A stretch of DNA of 64,000 bases from Burkholderiales bacterium LSUCC0115 (GTDB lineage Bacteria; Pseudomonadota; Gammaproteobacteria; Burkholderiales; Burkholderiaceae_A): the NCBI GenBank assembly GCA_009646425.1, contig WJBW01000002.1:1-64000 (forward strand). Reading direction: 5' to 3'. Below, one piece after another: positions 54,066-64,000 of the stretch (position 1 is the stretch's first letter; every line of letters starts with the position of its first letter). The position numbers and the translations under genes are program-made. The notes below the pieces were generated by a model. That model searched no databases. It was not told where the DNA came from and was given only the letters and a program-made list of their open reading frames with translations.

Positions 54066-56099
54066 CTATTTGGTCAGCGGCAGGGTGGCGTGCATCAGTG
54101 GTGCAAACCACCAGAGCAAGAGGGCTACGCCCAGGATCATGGCGATGGCGTAGTGATACAGGTATCCGGTCTGGCCCAGACGCAGGACAGCGGCAACGGC
54201 AGCGACCACCCGAGCCGAGCCATTGACGAGCAGGCCATCGATGATGCCTTGGTCGGCCTTTTGCCAAAGGCCACTGCCCAGTCGACGAGCACCGCCCGCA
54301 AAAAAGACCTCATTAAACCGATCCAGGTAGTACTTCTGATCCAGGATGCGATGCAGCCAGCCAAAGGCCATGCTGATCTTGGTCGGAATGCCGGGCGACA
54401 GGATGTAAAACCAGAAGGCCGTCGCAACACCAGCAGCCGCCAGCCAGAAGGCCGGTGTGGCAACAGCATGCAGCGCAAGCGCCACGGCCCCGTGATAGTG
54501 CTCGGCCATCTTGGCCATGGCGGGATGGTTGGCGGAATCGACAAAGATCACACCCTTGAAAAAGTCGCCAAAGAGGGCCGGCTCAATCATGACGGCGCCC
54601 AGGAGTACCGAAGGAATGGCCAACAGAATCAGGGGAACCGTCACCACTGCAGGGGACTCATGGGGTTCGTGGTGGTGATCATGATGACTATGGTCATCAT
54701 GGGCCTGGTGATCCGCATGATCATCGTGAGCAGCGTGCTCGCCCCAGCGAGGCTGGCCATGAAAGACCATGAAGAAGAGCCTGAAGCTGTAGAACGCGGT
54801 CACAAACACACCCAGCAACAGCATGTAATAGACCATTTCAGCGGCAGACTGGTTAGAGAAGTGCACCGCCTCGATGATCATGTCCTTGGAGTAAAAGCCA
54901 GAGAAGAACGGCGCACCGATCAAGGCCAGCGAACCCAGCAGGCTGACGACATAGGTAATGGGCATCTTTTTGTAGAGACCACCCATACGACGCATGTCCT
55001 GCTCGTGGTGCATGCCAATGATCACCGAGCCAGCAGCCAAGAACAGCAAGGCCTTGAAGAAGGCATGGGTCACCAGGTGAAAGACCGCCACGCTGTAGGC
55101 CGATGCACCCAGAGCTACTGTCATGTAGCCCAACTGAGACAGAGTGGAGTAGGCGACGACCCGTTTGATGTCGTTCTGGACAATGCCCAGAAAGCCCATG
55201 AAGAGCGCCGTGATGCTGCCAATCACCATGACGAAAGACAGCGCAATGTCGGACAACTCGAAGAGCGGCGACATGCGGGCCACCATAAAGATGCCAGCCG
55301 TCACCATGGTGGCGGCGTGAATCAGGGCAGAGATGGGCGTTGGGCCTTCCATGGAGTCCGGCAGCCAGACGTGCAAGGGGAACTGAGCGGATTTGCCCAT
55401 GGCGCCAATGAACAGGCAGATACAGGCCACGGCCAGCAGGGGCACCGGCATGCCAGGGATGAGCTCAATGGTCTGGCTCGCCAGACTGCCCGACTGTGCA
55501 AAAACTTGTGTGTAGTTGAGGCTACCGGTATAGGCCAGCAGCAGACCAATGCCCAGAATGAAGCCAAAGTCACCGACCCGGTTGACCAAGAAGGCCTTGA
55601 GGTTGGCATAGATGGCGGTTGGCTTTTTAAACCAGAAGCCAATGAGCAGGTAGGAGACCAGGCCGACCGCCTCCCAACCAAAGAACAGCTGCAGGAAGTT
55701 GTTGCTCATGACCAGCATGAGCATGCTGAAGGTAAAGAGCGAGATATAGGAGAAGAACCGGGCGTAACCAGGGTCCTCTTCCATATAGCCAATGGTGTAG
55801 ATGTGAACCATCAGCGAGACGAAGGTGACCACCACCATCATGGTGGCCGTGAGGCTGTCGATCAGAAAGCCGACTTCCATGCGGATGCCGCCGATCGTGG
55901 CCCAGGTGTAGACCGTTCCATTAAAGACGTTGCCACCGAGCACATCGAGCAGCACGTAGACAGAGGCGATCAAGGAAATCGCGACCCCTGCAATGGTCAC
56001 CCGGTGGCTGTTGGCCCGTCCAATGGACTGCCCAAAGAACCCCGCCAGAATCGCGCCAGCCAATGGGGCCAATGCGGCCAGAAGATAGACAGACTGCAT
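54066..56099 (-). CDS. nuoL: NADH-quinone oxidoreductase subunit L (with His-rich loop)
   Basis: A 677-residue distal antiporter-like subunit with the long lateral helix. Conserved parts include FFGWEAVGLVSYLLIGFWF, GKSAQFPLHVWLPDSMEGPT and RVVAYSTLSQLGYMTVALG. At about residues 450-480 a hydrophilic loop is extremely rich in His and Asp (EHAAHDDHADHQAHDDHSHH and onward), a region that varies among proteobacterial NuoL. The core is intact, so function is expected to be normal. It is 3 bp after nuoK. Confidence 0.97.
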   Translation of the reverse strand: MQSVYLLAALAPLAGAILAGFFGQSIGRANSHRVTIAGVAISLIASVYVLLDVLGGNVFNGTVYTWATIGGIRMEVGFLIDSLTATMMVVVTFVSLMVHIYTIGYMEEDPGYARFFSYISLFTFSMLMLVMSNNFLQLFFGWEAVGLVSYLLIGFWFKKPTAIYANLKAFLVNRVGDFGFILGIGLLLAYTGSLNYTQVFAQSGSLASQTIELIPGMPVPLLAVACICLFIGAMGKSAQFPLHVWLPDSMEGPTPISALIHAATMVTAGIFMVARMSPLFELSDIALSFVMVIGSITALFMGFLGIVQNDIKRVVAYSTLSQLGYMTVALGASAYSVAVFHLVTHAFFKALLFLAAGSVIIGMHHEQDMRRMGGLYKKMPITYVVSLLGSLALIGAPFFSGFYSKDMIIEAVHFSNQSAAEMVYYMLLLGVFVTAFYSFRLFFMVFHGQPRWGEHAAHDDHADHQAHDDHSHHDHHHEPHESPAVVTVPLILLAIPSVLLGAVMIEPALFGDFFKGVIFVDSANHPAMAKMAEHYHGAVALALHAVATPAFWLAAAGVATAFWFYILSPGIPTKISMAFGWLHRILDQKYYLDRFNEVFFAGGARRLGSGLWQKADQGIIDGLLVNGSARVVAAVAAVLRLGQTGYLYHYAIAMILGVALLLWWFAPLMHATLPLTK

Positions 56100-56102
56100 G
56101 CC

Positions 56103-56408
56103 CTAGCCTTTCAGCTCGTCAAGGCGCTCGACCTCAACGGTTTTAAGATTTCTAAACAAGATGACCAAGATGGCCAGACCAATGGCCGACTCGGCCGCCG
56201 CCACGGTCAGGATGAAAAAGACAAAGACCTGACCATCGAGGTTGCCGAGGTAATGGGAAAAGGCCACGAAGTTCAGATTGACGGCCAGCAGCATGAGCTC
56301 GATGGCCATGAGCAAAACAATCAGGTTGCGTCGGTTCATGAAGATGCCAACAATGCTGATGGCAAACAAAATGGCGCCCAACACCAGGAAATGCGACAGG
56401 GTCATCAT
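56103..56408 (-). CDS. nuoK: NADH-quinone oxidoreductase subunit K
   Basis: A 101-residue three-helix subunit: [20 protein letters not shown], then [20 protein letters not shown] with the conserved Glu, and [19 protein letters not shown] with the second Glu. These glutamates lie on the proton path between J and N. Its ATG overlaps the nuoJ stop by 4 bp. Confidence 0.97.
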   Translation of the reverse strand: MMTLSHFLVLGAILFAISIVGIFMNRRNLIVLLMAIELMLLAVNLNFVAFSHYLGNLDGQVFVFFILTVAAAESAIGLAILVILFRNLKTVEVERLDELKG

Positions 56409-57040
56409 GCGCCCTCTCCTTTTGAGCCGGTGGTCTCTGAGGCCGCGGCACTGTCAGCCTTTGGAAACTGGACCATCTTCAGGCGATCTTTGGCCATGAC
56501 GCGAACCTGCTGACCGGGATCCTGGTGCTTGGCATCTTTGCGATGCCGCAGGGTGAGCGAGATGGCCGCCACCATGGCCAGCAACAAAACAACGGCGGCG
56601 ATTTGAAAGGCAAAGAAATAGTCGGTGTAGAGCACCTGACCCAGCGCCTTGGTGTTGCTAATCGGTTTGGCCAGTGGCACGGCCGACTCGGGCACCTGAA
56701 AGCTGCGCAACAAGATGGCCGCCATCTCGAAGACGATGAGCAGGCCAACCGGCAAGGCCACCTTGGCGTTTTGCCAAAAGCCCTGACGCAGCTTGTCTAG
56801 GTCTAGGTCCACCATCATGACCACGAACAAGAAGAGCACCATGACCGCACCCACGTAGACCAGCACCAGGGTGATGGCCAAAAACTCAGCCTTGAGCAAG
56901 AGCCAGATGGCCGCGGCGGTAAAAAAACTCAGCACCAGGTAGAGCGCGGCATGCACCGGATGGCGAGCCGTGATCACTCGCAAGGCCGCAAAGACCAGAA
57001 TGGCTGAGAAGACGTAAAACAGGGTCAAGGTGTCGGTCAT
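56405..57040 (-). CDS. nuoJ: NADH-quinone oxidoreductase subunit J
   Basis: A 211-residue membrane subunit with five hydrophobic segments. [20 protein letters not shown] and [20 protein letters not shown] (the conserved pi-bulge helix) are clear. The C-terminal 40 residues are hydrophilic. It helps couple quinone chemistry to the antiporter modules. It follows nuoI by 3 bp. Confidence 0.96.
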   Translation of the reverse strand: MTDTLTLFYVFSAILVFAALRVITARHPVHAALYLVLSFFTAAAIWLLLKAEFLAITLVLVYVGAVMVLFLFVVMMVDLDLDKLRQGFWQNAKVALPVGLLIVFEMAAILLRSFQVPESAVPLAKPISNTKALGQVLYTDYFFAFQIAAVVLLLAMVAAISLTLRHRKDAKHQDPGQQVRVMAKDRLKMVQFPKADSAAASETTGSKGEGA

Positions 57041-57043
57041 GGC

Positions 57044-57532
57044 TTATCGGTACTTGGCGTCAGATTCGCGTGCGCGGGCAATGTCCTGCTCATACCGATC
57101 GCCGACGGCCAACAGCATCTCTTTGGTGAAATACAGGTCACCACGTTTTTCGCCGTGGTATTCGTGAATATTGGTCTCGACGATGGAATCCACCGGGCAG
57201 CTCTCTTCACAAAAGCCACAGAAGATGCACTTGGTCAGGTCGATGTCATATCGAGTGGTACGGCGGCTGCCATCCTCACGCACGGCCGACTCGATGGTGA
57301 TGGCCTTGGCTGGGCAGACGGCCTCGCAGAGTTTGCAGGCGATGCAACGCTCTTCGCCGTTGGGGTAGCGACGCAGTGCGTGCAGACCACGAAAGCGCGG
57401 AGAGGCGGGTGTCTTTTCTTCTGGGTACTGAATGGTGATCTTGCGCGCAAAGAGATTGCGCAGGGTCACGCCCATGCCCTGGAGCATCTCCAGCAGCAGG
57501 AAGGACTTGAGGAATTGAACGATGGATGACAT
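57044..57532 (-). CDS. nuoI: NADH-quinone oxidoreductase subunit I
   Basis: A 162-residue ferredoxin-like subunit carrying two [4Fe-4S] clusters (N6a, N6b): [20 protein letters not shown] and [40 protein letters not shown] is the family lead-in. It passes electrons from the NuoG chain toward NuoB. It lies 24 bp after nuoH. Confidence 0.97.
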   Translation of the reverse strand: MSSIVQFLKSFLLLEMLQGMGVTLRNLFARKITIQYPEEKTPASPRFRGLHALRRYPNGEERCIACKLCEAVCPAKAITIESAVREDGSRRTTRYDIDLTKCIFCGFCEESCPVDSIVETNIHEYHGEKRGDLYFTKEMLLAVGDRYEQDIARARESDAKYR

Positions 57533-57556
57533 GAATTGGTCGCCTTAGGTCCGAAC

Positions 57557-58624
57557 TTAGTGCCAGATGTTCCAGGGGGTCTGCATCCAGATGCCGATCA
57601 CCACCAGCCAGACCAGGGTCACGGGAATGAAGATCTTCCAGCCCAGACGCATGATCTGGTCGTATCGGTAGCGTGGGAAGGAGGCGCGCATCCAGATAAA
57701 GGTGCTCACCACCAGGAAGGTCTTCAGACCCAGCCAGATCCAGCCGGGTATGAAGTCGAGACCAGCTACCGGTGCGCTCCAGCCACCCAAGAACATGATC
57801 GAGGCCAGGGCAGACAGCAGAATCATGTTGGCGTATTCGGCCAAGAAGAAGATGGCGAAGGACATGCCCGAGTACTCCACCATGTGGCCGGCTACGATTT
57901 CGCTCTCGCCCTCGACCACGTCAAAGGGGTGGCGGTTGGTCTCGGCGACACTCGAGATGAAATAGACCACGAACACCGGCAGCAGAGGCAGCCAATTCCA
58001 TGACAGGAAGTTGAGCCCGAGGTCGGCGAACTGCCCCTTTTCTTGGGCTTGAACAATGTCAATCAGGTTCAGGCTGCCGCTCACCATGAGCACCACCACC
58101 AAGGCAAAGCCGATGGCGAGCTCATACGAGACCATCTGGGCAGAGGCCCGCATTGCAGCCAAAAAGGCGTACTTGGAGTTCGAGGCCCAGCCCGCCAGGA
58201 TCACGCCATAGACCTCTAACGAGGTGATGGCCAGCAAAAACAGCAGACCTGCATTGATGTTGGCCAAGACGGTCTCGGGCCCGAAGGGCATGACAGCCCA
58301 GGCGGCCAGGGCCGGCATGATGGTCATGACGGGTGCCAACAGGTAGAGGCCCTTGTCGGCTGCGCTTGGCAGGATGATCTCTTTGGTGAGCAGCTTGAGT
58401 GCATCAGCAATAGGCTGCAACAGGCCCAGAGGACCCACACGGTTGGGTCCCAGACGAACGTGCATCCAGCCAATCAGCTTGCGCTCCCAGAGGGTGAGGT
58501 AGGCGACGGCGCCCAGCAATGGCAAGACCACTGCCATGATCTTGACCAAGGTCCAGGCGACCGGCCAGGCACCACCAAGCAGGTCGGCGCCAAGCGCTTG
58601 AAACTGAGTGAGCAGATCGTTCAT
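57557..58624 (-). CDS. nuoH: NADH-quinone oxidoreductase subunit H
   Basis: A 355-residue eight-helix membrane subunit at the quinone channel. [20 protein letters not shown] and [20 protein letters not shown] are its strongest signatures, followed by [20 protein letters not shown] and [20 protein letters not shown]. It contacts NuoB/D and forms part of the quinone cavity. Gaps to nuoG and nuoI are both 24 bp. Confidence 0.97.
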   Translation of the reverse strand: MNDLLTQFQALGADLLGGAWPVAWTLVKIMAVVLPLLGAVAYLTLWERKLIGWMHVRLGPNRVGPLGLLQPIADALKLLTKEIILPSAADKGLYLLAPVMTIMPALAAWAVMPFGPETVLANINAGLLFLLAITSLEVYGVILAGWASNSKYAFLAAMRASAQMVSYELAIGFALVVVLMVSGSLNLIDIVQAQEKGQFADLGLNFLSWNWLPLLPVFVVYFISSVAETNRHPFDVVEGESEIVAGHMVEYSGMSFAIFFLAEYANMILLSALASIMFLGGWSAPVAGLDFIPGWIWLGLKTFLVVSTFIWMRASFPRYRYDQIMRLGWKIFIPVTLVWLVVIGIWMQTPWNIWH

Positions 58625-58648
58625 GAGTCTTGTGCCTGTTCTCTGTCT

Positions 58649-61069
58649 TTAAGCCGCAGCCTGTTGGGTGACCACAGCAACCTGGGCCTGACCCCAGCGC
58701 TGGTTCAGGGCTAGGGATTGGCCGTGCCCGGTGAGGATGCTGACCACGCCATTGGCCTGACGGACATCGGCAGCGGCCTCGAGCAGAAGCTCCTGACGAC
58801 CCTGTCGAATGCGAATCATCATGCCGGGTGCCCCACCAATGGTGGCCAAGTCCTCGGCCGAGAAGACGGCCTTGGGCATGGCCGACTGACGGGTCTGTTG
58901 CAGCGAAGCCGCCCTGCGAACGATCGGGTCAGTCAGGTAAAGGCCGGTGGAGCCCATGCGCTCAAACAGGCCCGCAGCAGCACTGGCCGACGCGGCTGGC
59001 GAATCAGCAGCCTGCCCGGCCGAAGCACCCATGCTAAAGCGCACCGAGAGTCCCGGCAGACGCTCGCCGGCCACCGCACCGGGCAGCAGGCTGTCGCGGA
59101 CTTCTTCGCTGGATTCGAAATCAAAGTCTGGCAGGTTGAGCAGGTTGCCCAGCACGCGCAGCACTTTCCAGCCAGGACGGGCCTGGCCACGAGGGGCGAC
59201 GGCCGCCTGGAAGGACTGCAGACGCCCACCCAGGTTCACAAAACTGCCTGAGGTCTCGGTGTAGGGCGTAATGGGCAGCATGACGTTGGCAACGTCCGAC
59301 ACGGCTGACTTGTAGGCCGTCAGGGCGACCACGCCCATGCCCTTTTGGGCCCCTTTGAGAGCCGATACGGCACGTGGGCCGTCAGCACAATCCAGTGCCG
59401 GCTCCAGGTGAACCAGCAGATAGGCAGCCGATGGATCGTCAAACATTTCGTGGGCGTTGGCACCACCCGACTTGGGATGCGCCTGGGCCAGGTAGGCCCC
59501 CACTGCGTTACCACCTGCTGGCATGACACCAAACCGCACGCCCAGCAGATCAGCCAGCGCCTGGGCACGGGCCGCGAGTTCAGAAGCCAAGGGATGCGCC
59601 AATAGATCGGCCCCGATCAGGATGGCCGCCTTGAGAGGACCAGTTGGTGCGGCGCGCAGGGAGGCGATGACCGAGGCGATCTGGGGATCTTTGGCATTGG
59701 CAGTGGGCTGCCCCACAAAGCCGGCCGGCAAGACGCCGGCCCCGGCTTCCGCCGCCGCCAGCAGCAGGCTGTCGAGTGCGGCCAACCACTGGCTGGGTGC
59801 TCTGACCAGGCTGGTATGCACCGGCATGAGCAGATCTTGGGCTGTGGCATGAAGCTGGTGCACCTGCGCACCCTTCTTGGCTGCCTGACGCACGCGTTGG
59901 GCCAAGAGGGGCTGCTCGGAGCGCAGGCTGCTGCCGACGATCAGGACGCGCTCCAGGCTGTTGATCTCTTCTACCGGCATGCCCAAACTGGGCACACCCG
60001 TGACGTGGCTGTCGAAGGCTGGCTCTGAGAGCGAGGGACGCGCATCGATGGCATCACTGGCCAGACCGCGGGTGATGCGAGCTGCCAAGCCCAGTTCTTC
60101 TAACGTGGCCATGGGCGCCGCCAGAGTGCGCACCTTGTTGGCGCCACGGCCAGCGGCCAATCGCAACAGGTCGGCGGCTTTGGCCAGGGCACTCTGCCAG
60201 CTCACCTCGACCCACTGGCCCTGTTCGTTGCGAATCATGGGCGCGGTGAGACGGTCGTCGCTGTTGAGGCCTTCATAGGAGAAGCGATCGCGATCCGAGA
60301 TCCAGCACTCGTTCACCTGCTCATTCTCGAAAGGCACGATGCGCTTGACCACGCCGGCCTTGGATTGAACGACCAGGTTGGCCCCCAGGCTGTCGTGTGG
60401 GCTGACCGAATGACGGCGAGACAGCTCCCAGGTGCGGGCACTGTACCGGAAGGGCTTGCTGGTGAGCGCACCAACCGGACAGATGTCGATCATGTTGCCG
60501 GAGAGTTCGCTCTCAACAGCGTTGCCCACGAAGGACATGATCTCGGAATGCTCGCCACGACCATGCATGCCCAGCTCCATGACGCCGGCGATCTCTTGGC
60601 CAAAGCGAACACAACGGGTGCAATGAATGCAGCGGGACATCTCTTCGGCGGAGATCAGTGGGCCCATGGACTTGTGAAAGACCACCCGCTTTTCCTCGAC
60701 GTACTGCGAGGCAGATGGGCCATAGCCCACTGCCAAATCTTGCAGCTGACACTCACCGCCCTGGTCACAGATGGGGCAGTCCAGTGGGTGATTGATCAGC
60801 AGGAATTCCATGACGCTCTTCTGAGCCTGCTTGGCCTTGTCGGTCTGGGTAAAGACCTTCATGCCGGCGGCCACGGGCGTGGCACAGGCCGGCAGCGGTT
60901 TGGGTGCCTTCTCAACTTCGACCAGACACATGCGGCAGTTGGCCGCGATCGAGAGCTTCTTGTGATAGCAGAAGTGCGGCACGTAGATGCCCAGCTGGTT
61001 GGCCGCATCCATGACCATACTGCCCGCCGGCACCTCTACCTTTTGACCATCGATCTCAAGTTCAATCAT
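58649..61069 (-). CDS. nuoG: NADH-quinone oxidoreductase subunit G
   Basis: An 806-residue peripheral-arm subunit. The N-terminal [2Fe-2S] domain has PHFCYHKKLSIAANCRMCLV, the His-ligated cluster region has HPLDCPICDQGGECQLQDLA, and the [4Fe-4S] site has SRCIHCTRCVRFGQEIAGV. A large molybdopterin-oxidoreductase-like domain follows, inactive in complex I, and it ends in a short Ala-rich tail. ATG 61069 (MIELEIDGQKVEVPAGS) is set by homology; the longer frame from 61294 lies over nuoF. Confidence 0.96.
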   Translation of the reverse strand: MIELEIDGQKVEVPAGSMVMDAANQLGIYVPHFCYHKKLSIAANCRMCLVEVEKAPKPLPACATPVAAGMKVFTQTDKAKQAQKSVMEFLLINHPLDCPICDQGGECQLQDLAVGYGPSASQYVEEKRVVFHKSMGPLISAEEMSRCIHCTRCVRFGQEIAGVMELGMHGRGEHSEIMSFVGNAVESELSGNMIDICPVGALTSKPFRYSARTWELSRRHSVSPHDSLGANLVVQSKAGVVKRIVPFENEQVNECWISDRDRFSYEGLNSDDRLTAPMIRNEQGQWVEVSWQSALAKAADLLRLAAGRGANKVRTLAAPMATLEELGLAARITRGLASDAIDARPSLSEPAFDSHVTGVPSLGMPVEEINSLERVLIVGSSLRSEQPLLAQRVRQAAKKGAQVHQLHATAQDLLMPVHTSLVRAPSQWLAALDSLLLAAAEAGAGVLPAGFVGQPTANAKDPQIASVIASLRAAPTGPLKAAILIGADLLAHPLASELAARAQALADLLGVRFGVMPAGGNAVGAYLAQAHPKSGGANAHEMFDDPSAAYLLVHLEPALDCADGPRAVSALKGAQKGMGVVALTAYKSAVSDVANVMLPITPYTETSGSFVNLGGRLQSFQAAVAPRGQARPGWKVLRVLGNLLNLPDFDFESSEEVRDSLLPGAVAGERLPGLSVRFSMGASAGQAADSPAASASAAAGLFERMGSTGLYLTDPIVRRAASLQQTRQSAMPKAVFSAEDLATIGGAPGMMIRIRQGRQELLLEAAADVRQANGVVSILTGHGQSLALNQRWGQAQVAVVTQQAAA

Positions 61070-61083
61070 GTTCGCGTCGTTGC

Positions 61084-62418
61084 CTAAATGTAGTCGGGCA
61101 CCGCACAGGTCTTGTGGGTGACGTGGTGTTCGAATTCGTGACGGAAGTGTTTCAGGAAGGCGCGAACCGGCATGGCCGCAGCGTCTCCGAGTGCGCAAAT
61201 GGTGCGGCCCTGGATGTTGCCGGCCACACGGTTCAACTGGTCGAGATCGGCCATTGTGCCCTGCCCCTCTTCGATGCGCTTGACCAATCGCCACAACCAG
61301 CCCGTGCCCTCACGGCAAGGCGTGCACTGACCGCAGGATTCTTCGTAGTAAAAGTAAGACAGACGCAGCAGGCTGCGAACCATGCAGCGGCTGTCGTCCA
61401 TGACAATCACCGCGCCAGAACCCAGCATGGAACCCGCCTTGCTGATGCTGTCGTAGTCCATGTCACAGGCCATCATGATGTCGGCCGGCAGCACCGGCAT
61501 GGAAGAGCCACCGGGAATCACGGCCTTGAGCTTGCGGCCGTTGCGCACACCACCGGCGAGCTCCAGCAGGGTAGCGAACGGCGTGCCCAGAGGAACCTCG
61601 TAGTTACCGGGCAGGTTGACGTCGCCTGAGACCGAGAAGATTTTGGTGCCGCCGTTGTTGGGCTTTCCAACAGCCAGATAGGCCTCACCGCCGTTTCGGA
61701 TGATCCAGGGCACCGCCGCAAAGGTCTCGGTGTTGTTGATGGTGGTGGGTTTGCCATACAGGCCGTAGCTGGCCGGGAACGGAGGCTTAAACCGAGGCTG
61801 ACCCTTCTTGCCCTCGATGGACTCGAGTAGGGCCGTCTCTTCGCCGCAGATGTAGGCGCCGTAGCCATGGTGGGCATGCAGCTGGAACTTGAAGCCCTTG
61901 CCCATGATGTTGTCACCCAGGTAGCCAGCCGCCCTGGCCTCTTCAAGCGCCTGCTCGAAGCGCTCGTAGGTCGAGAAGATCTCGCCATGAATGTAGTTGT
62001 AGCCCACCGTGATACCCATGGCATAGGCCGCAATGGCCATGCCCTCGATGACGATGTGTGGGTTGTACCGCAGGATGTCTCGGTCTTTGAACGTACCCGG
62101 CTCGCCCTCGTCGGAGTTGCAGACCAGATACTTCTGGATGGGCAGCTTGGCTGGCATGAAGCTCCACTTCAGGCCGGTGGGAAAGCCAGCGCCACCACGA
62201 CCACGCAAGACGCCAGCCTTGACCTGGGCAATGACTTCTTCTGGGGTCATGCCTGGGCCGCCGTCGGCGCCCAGAATTTTCTTGAGCGCCTGATAACCAC
62301 CGCGGGACTCGTAGTCCTTCAGGTGCCAGGCGTCCGGTGCCAGGTCCGCCAGGATCTGAGGCGATAGGTGACGACCATGGAAACAGGTGTCGATCACAGC
62401 GATGTCAGCAGCACCCAT
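61084..62418 (-). CDS. nuoF: NADH-quinone oxidoreductase subunit F
   Basis: A 444-residue NADH-binding subunit with FMN and cluster N3. [20 protein letters not shown] is the FMN/NADH loop, [17 protein letters not shown] lines the pocket, [20 protein letters not shown] follows, and the [15 protein letters not shown] motif with a later Cys binds the [4Fe-4S] cluster. It is where NADH enters complex I. Its ATG overlaps the nuoE stop by one base. Confidence 0.97.
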   Translation of the reverse strand: MGAADIAVIDTCFHGRHLSPQILADLAPDAWHLKDYESRGGYQALKKILGADGGPGMTPEEVIAQVKAGVLRGRGGAGFPTGLKWSFMPAKLPIQKYLVCNSDEGEPGTFKDRDILRYNPHIVIEGMAIAAYAMGITVGYNYIHGEIFSTYERFEQALEEARAAGYLGDNIMGKGFKFQLHAHHGYGAYICGEETALLESIEGKKGQPRFKPPFPASYGLYGKPTTINNTETFAAVPWIIRNGGEAYLAVGKPNNGGTKIFSVSGDVNLPGNYEVPLGTPFATLLELAGGVRNGRKLKAVIPGGSSMPVLPADIMMACDMDYDSISKAGSMLGSGAVIVMDDSRCMVRSLLRLSYFYYEESCGQCTPCREGTGWLWRLVKRIEEGQGTMADLDQLNRVAGNIQGRTICALGDAAAMPVRAFLKHFRHEFEHHVTHKTCAVPDYI

Positions 62419-62969
62419 TACGCGGCTCCTTTCTGACTGGCCTGCGCTCGCAACTCGTTGAGCAGCGCATCAATCTTGTCGTTGGACATCCAGCTGCACA
62501 TGCGGTGGTTGTCCACCAGCATCACCGGCGAGTCACCGCAGGCGCCCATGCACTCGCCCTCTTTGAGCGTGAACAGACCATCGGCTGTGGTCTGGCCAAA
62601 GCCGATGCCCAACTGGGCCTTGATGTACTCGGCTGCCTGATTGCCGTTGCGCAAGGCACAGGGCAGATTGGTGCAGACCGTGATCTTGAAGCGACCATGC
62701 GGGCCGTTGTTGTACATGGTGTAGAAACTGGCGACCTCATGGACCGCAATCGGCGGCATACCCAGGTAGTGGGCAATGTCTGCCTCGATCTCTGGGGTGA
62801 TAAAGCCACACTCGGTCTGAGCGATTCGCAGCGCTGCCATGACCGCAGACTGCTTTTGGTCGGCGGGATACTTGACGAGCTCGCGATCGATGAGTGCATA
62901 GGCTGCATCCGACAGCTGGCTAACCGGTTGCTCACTGAGGGCCATCTGAGTGGGCTTGACGGTGCTCAT
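62418..62969 (-). CDS. nuoE: NADH-quinone oxidoreductase subunit E
   Basis: A 183-residue thioredoxin-fold [2Fe-2S] subunit (cluster N1a). The four cysteines are in [12 protein letters not shown] and [36 protein letters not shown] is the family's helical lead. It partners with NuoF. Its start overlaps the nuoD stop by 4 bp (ATGA). Confidence 0.97.
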   Translation of the reverse strand: MSTVKPTQMALSEQPVSQLSDAAYALIDRELVKYPADQKQSAVMAALRIAQTECGFITPEIEADIAHYLGMPPIAVHEVASFYTMYNNGPHGRFKITVCTNLPCALRNGNQAAEYIKAQLGIGFGQTTADGLFTLKEGECMGACGDSPVMLVDNHRMCSWMSNDKIDALLNELRAQASQKGAA

Positions 62970-64000
62970 CGGTCAATCTCTCCAAAGACGATGTCCTGGG
63001 TCCCGATGATGGTGACCACGTCAGCCAGCATGTGACCACGGGACATTTCATCAAGGGCCTGCAGGTGGGCAAAACCAGGGGCTCGAATCTTGACGCGGTA
63101 AGGCATGTTGGCGCCATCGCTAATCAGATAGATGCCGAACTCCCCTTTGGGGTGTTCGACCGCGGCATAACACTCGCCCTCGGGCACATGAAATCCCTCG
63201 GTAAAGAGTTTGAAGTGATGGATGAGCTCTTCCATGTTGGACTTCATCTCGACTCGGGCCGGCGGCGAGACCTTGTGGTTGTCCGTCATCACCGGGCCGG
63301 GGTTGTCCCGCAGCCACTTCACGCACTGGGCGATGATGCGATTGCTTTCGCGCATCTCGGCCATGCGGACCAGGTAGCGGTCGTAGCTGTCGCCCTCGGT
63401 GCCAACCGGAATGTCAAAGTCGAGCTGGTCGTAGACCTCGTAGGGCTGATGCTTGCGCAGGTCAAAGGCAATGCCAGATCCACGCAGCATGGGACCAGTA
63501 AAGCCAAGGGCCTTGGCCCGCTCGGGGCTGACCACGCCAATACCCACGAGTCGCTGCTTCCAGATGCGGTTGTCGGTGAGCAGGGTCTCGTATTCGTCGA
63601 CACACTTGGGAAAGCGCTGGGTGAAATCTTCGATGAAGTCGAGCAGCGAGCCAGACCGGTTCTCGTTGAGTTTGCGCACCGCACGCTTGCTGCGCAGGCG
63701 ATTGGGCGTGTACTGCGGCATGCTGTCTGGCAGATCACGATAGACGCCACCCGGACGGTAGTACGCCGCGTGCATGCGCGCACCCGAGACCGCCTCGTAG
63801 CAGTCCATCAGGTCCTCGCGCTCACGGAAGGCATACAGAAACACCGCCATGGCGCCAACGTCCAGACCGTGAGCACCAATCCACAGCAGGTGGTTCAGGA
63901 TGCGGGTGATTTCGTCAAACATGACCCGGATGTACTGGGCCCGAACGGGTACATCGACCCCCAAGAGCTTTTCAATGGCCATGACATAACCATGCTCGTT
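62966..64000 (-). CDS. nuoD: NADH-quinone oxidoreductase subunit D (5' end outside window)
   Basis: The 344 visible C-terminal residues of the 49-kDa subunit. The frame stays open to the window edge ([19 protein letters not shown]), so the ATG at 63982 is internal, not the start. [38 protein letters not shown] and the C-terminal DIVFGEIDR are diagnostic. NuoD forms the quinone site with NuoB. nuoA-C are expected just to the right. Confidence 0.97.
   Translation of the reverse strand, partial: NEHGYVMAIEKLLGVDVPVRAQYIRVMFDEITRILNHLLWIGAHGLDVGAMAVFLYAFREREDLMDCYEAVSGARMHAAYYRPGGVYRDLPDSMPQYTPNRLRSKRAVRKLNENRSGSLLDFIEDFTQRFPKCVDEYETLLTDNRIWKQRLVGIGVVSPERAKALGFTGPMLRGSGIAFDLRKHQPYEVYDQLDFDIPVGTEGDSYDRYLVRMAEMRESNRIIAQCVKWLRDNPGPVMTDNHKVSPPARVEMKSNMEELIHHFKLFTEGFHVPEGECYAAVEHPKGEFGIYLISDGANMPYRVKIRAPGFAHLQALDEMSRGHMLADVVTIIGTQDIVFGEIDR

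Noticed and set aside
54012-56513. 833-codon plus-strand open frame opposite nuoM/nuoL/nuoK/nuoJ
   Set aside because: The composition (His, Gln, Asp, Gly rich, no domain) is what the antisense of GC-rich membrane-protein genes gives. The opposite strand encodes clear NuoL and NuoK.

Overview
The window is a gene-dense, GC-rich chromosomal segment from a betaproteobacterium, most likely Burkholderiales. The evidence is gene order and protein type: a thrS-infC-rpmI-rplT-pheS-pheT-ihfA-merR-tRNA-Pro run, a nuo operon followed by a DUF2818 gene, a two-domain Fbp-type permease, and an OlsB-like acyltransferase. No insertion sequence, prophage or CRISPR array was seen. The genus cannot be fixed from sequence alone.

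Layout. 1-1370 is the 5' part of a large repeat-rich (adhesin/RTX-like) gene on the minus strand, with an almost perfect 351-bp tandem repeat. 1818-9687 is a minus-strand translation and nucleoid block that starts at a good sigma70 promoter ahead of tRNA-Val; its infC appears to start at ATC. 9807-14323 holds olsB and the divergent polyphosphate pair ppx/ppk. 14320-17125 is a two-component ABC importer whose permease and ATPase genes diverge from a 22-bp gap. 17127-19960 holds metY, a small membrane protein and rmuC. 19972-20088 (minus strand) is a candidate small RNA with anti-Shine-Dalgarno loops and an intrinsic terminator. 20261-34748 is housekeeping and accessory genes: tRNA-Gly, rhlE, a LON-domain protein, a divergent Lrp / orphan AceE-like E1 plus SAF-oxidoreductase unit, uup, MFS, hydrolases, glutathione peroxidase, cytochrome c, MATE and Bfd.

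35095-40657 is a complete urease cluster (ureD-A-small protein-B-C-E-F-G). It is preceded by only the last third or less of a urea-transporter ATPase gene (urtE), which points to a deletion or transfer junction. 40702-47679 holds a sugar dehydrogenase, a secreted nuclease, and what looks like a D-amino-acid module: D-amino acid aminotransferase, a gltIJKL-type importer, and a divergent D-cysteine desulfhydrase.

47680-48057 is mostly non-coding, with a DnaA-box-like palindrome and a possible 25-residue membrane peptide. Next come tRNA-Ser, a protein carrying the motifs of the chlorophyll enzyme BciA (8-vinyl reductase), and an FKBP isomerase. 49625-64000 is the 3' part of the complex I operon (nuoD to nuoN), running through DUF2818 into a Nudix hydrolase and a holin-4-family membrane protein by start/stop overlaps.

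All calls come from reading translations and motifs by eye. No database search was run.
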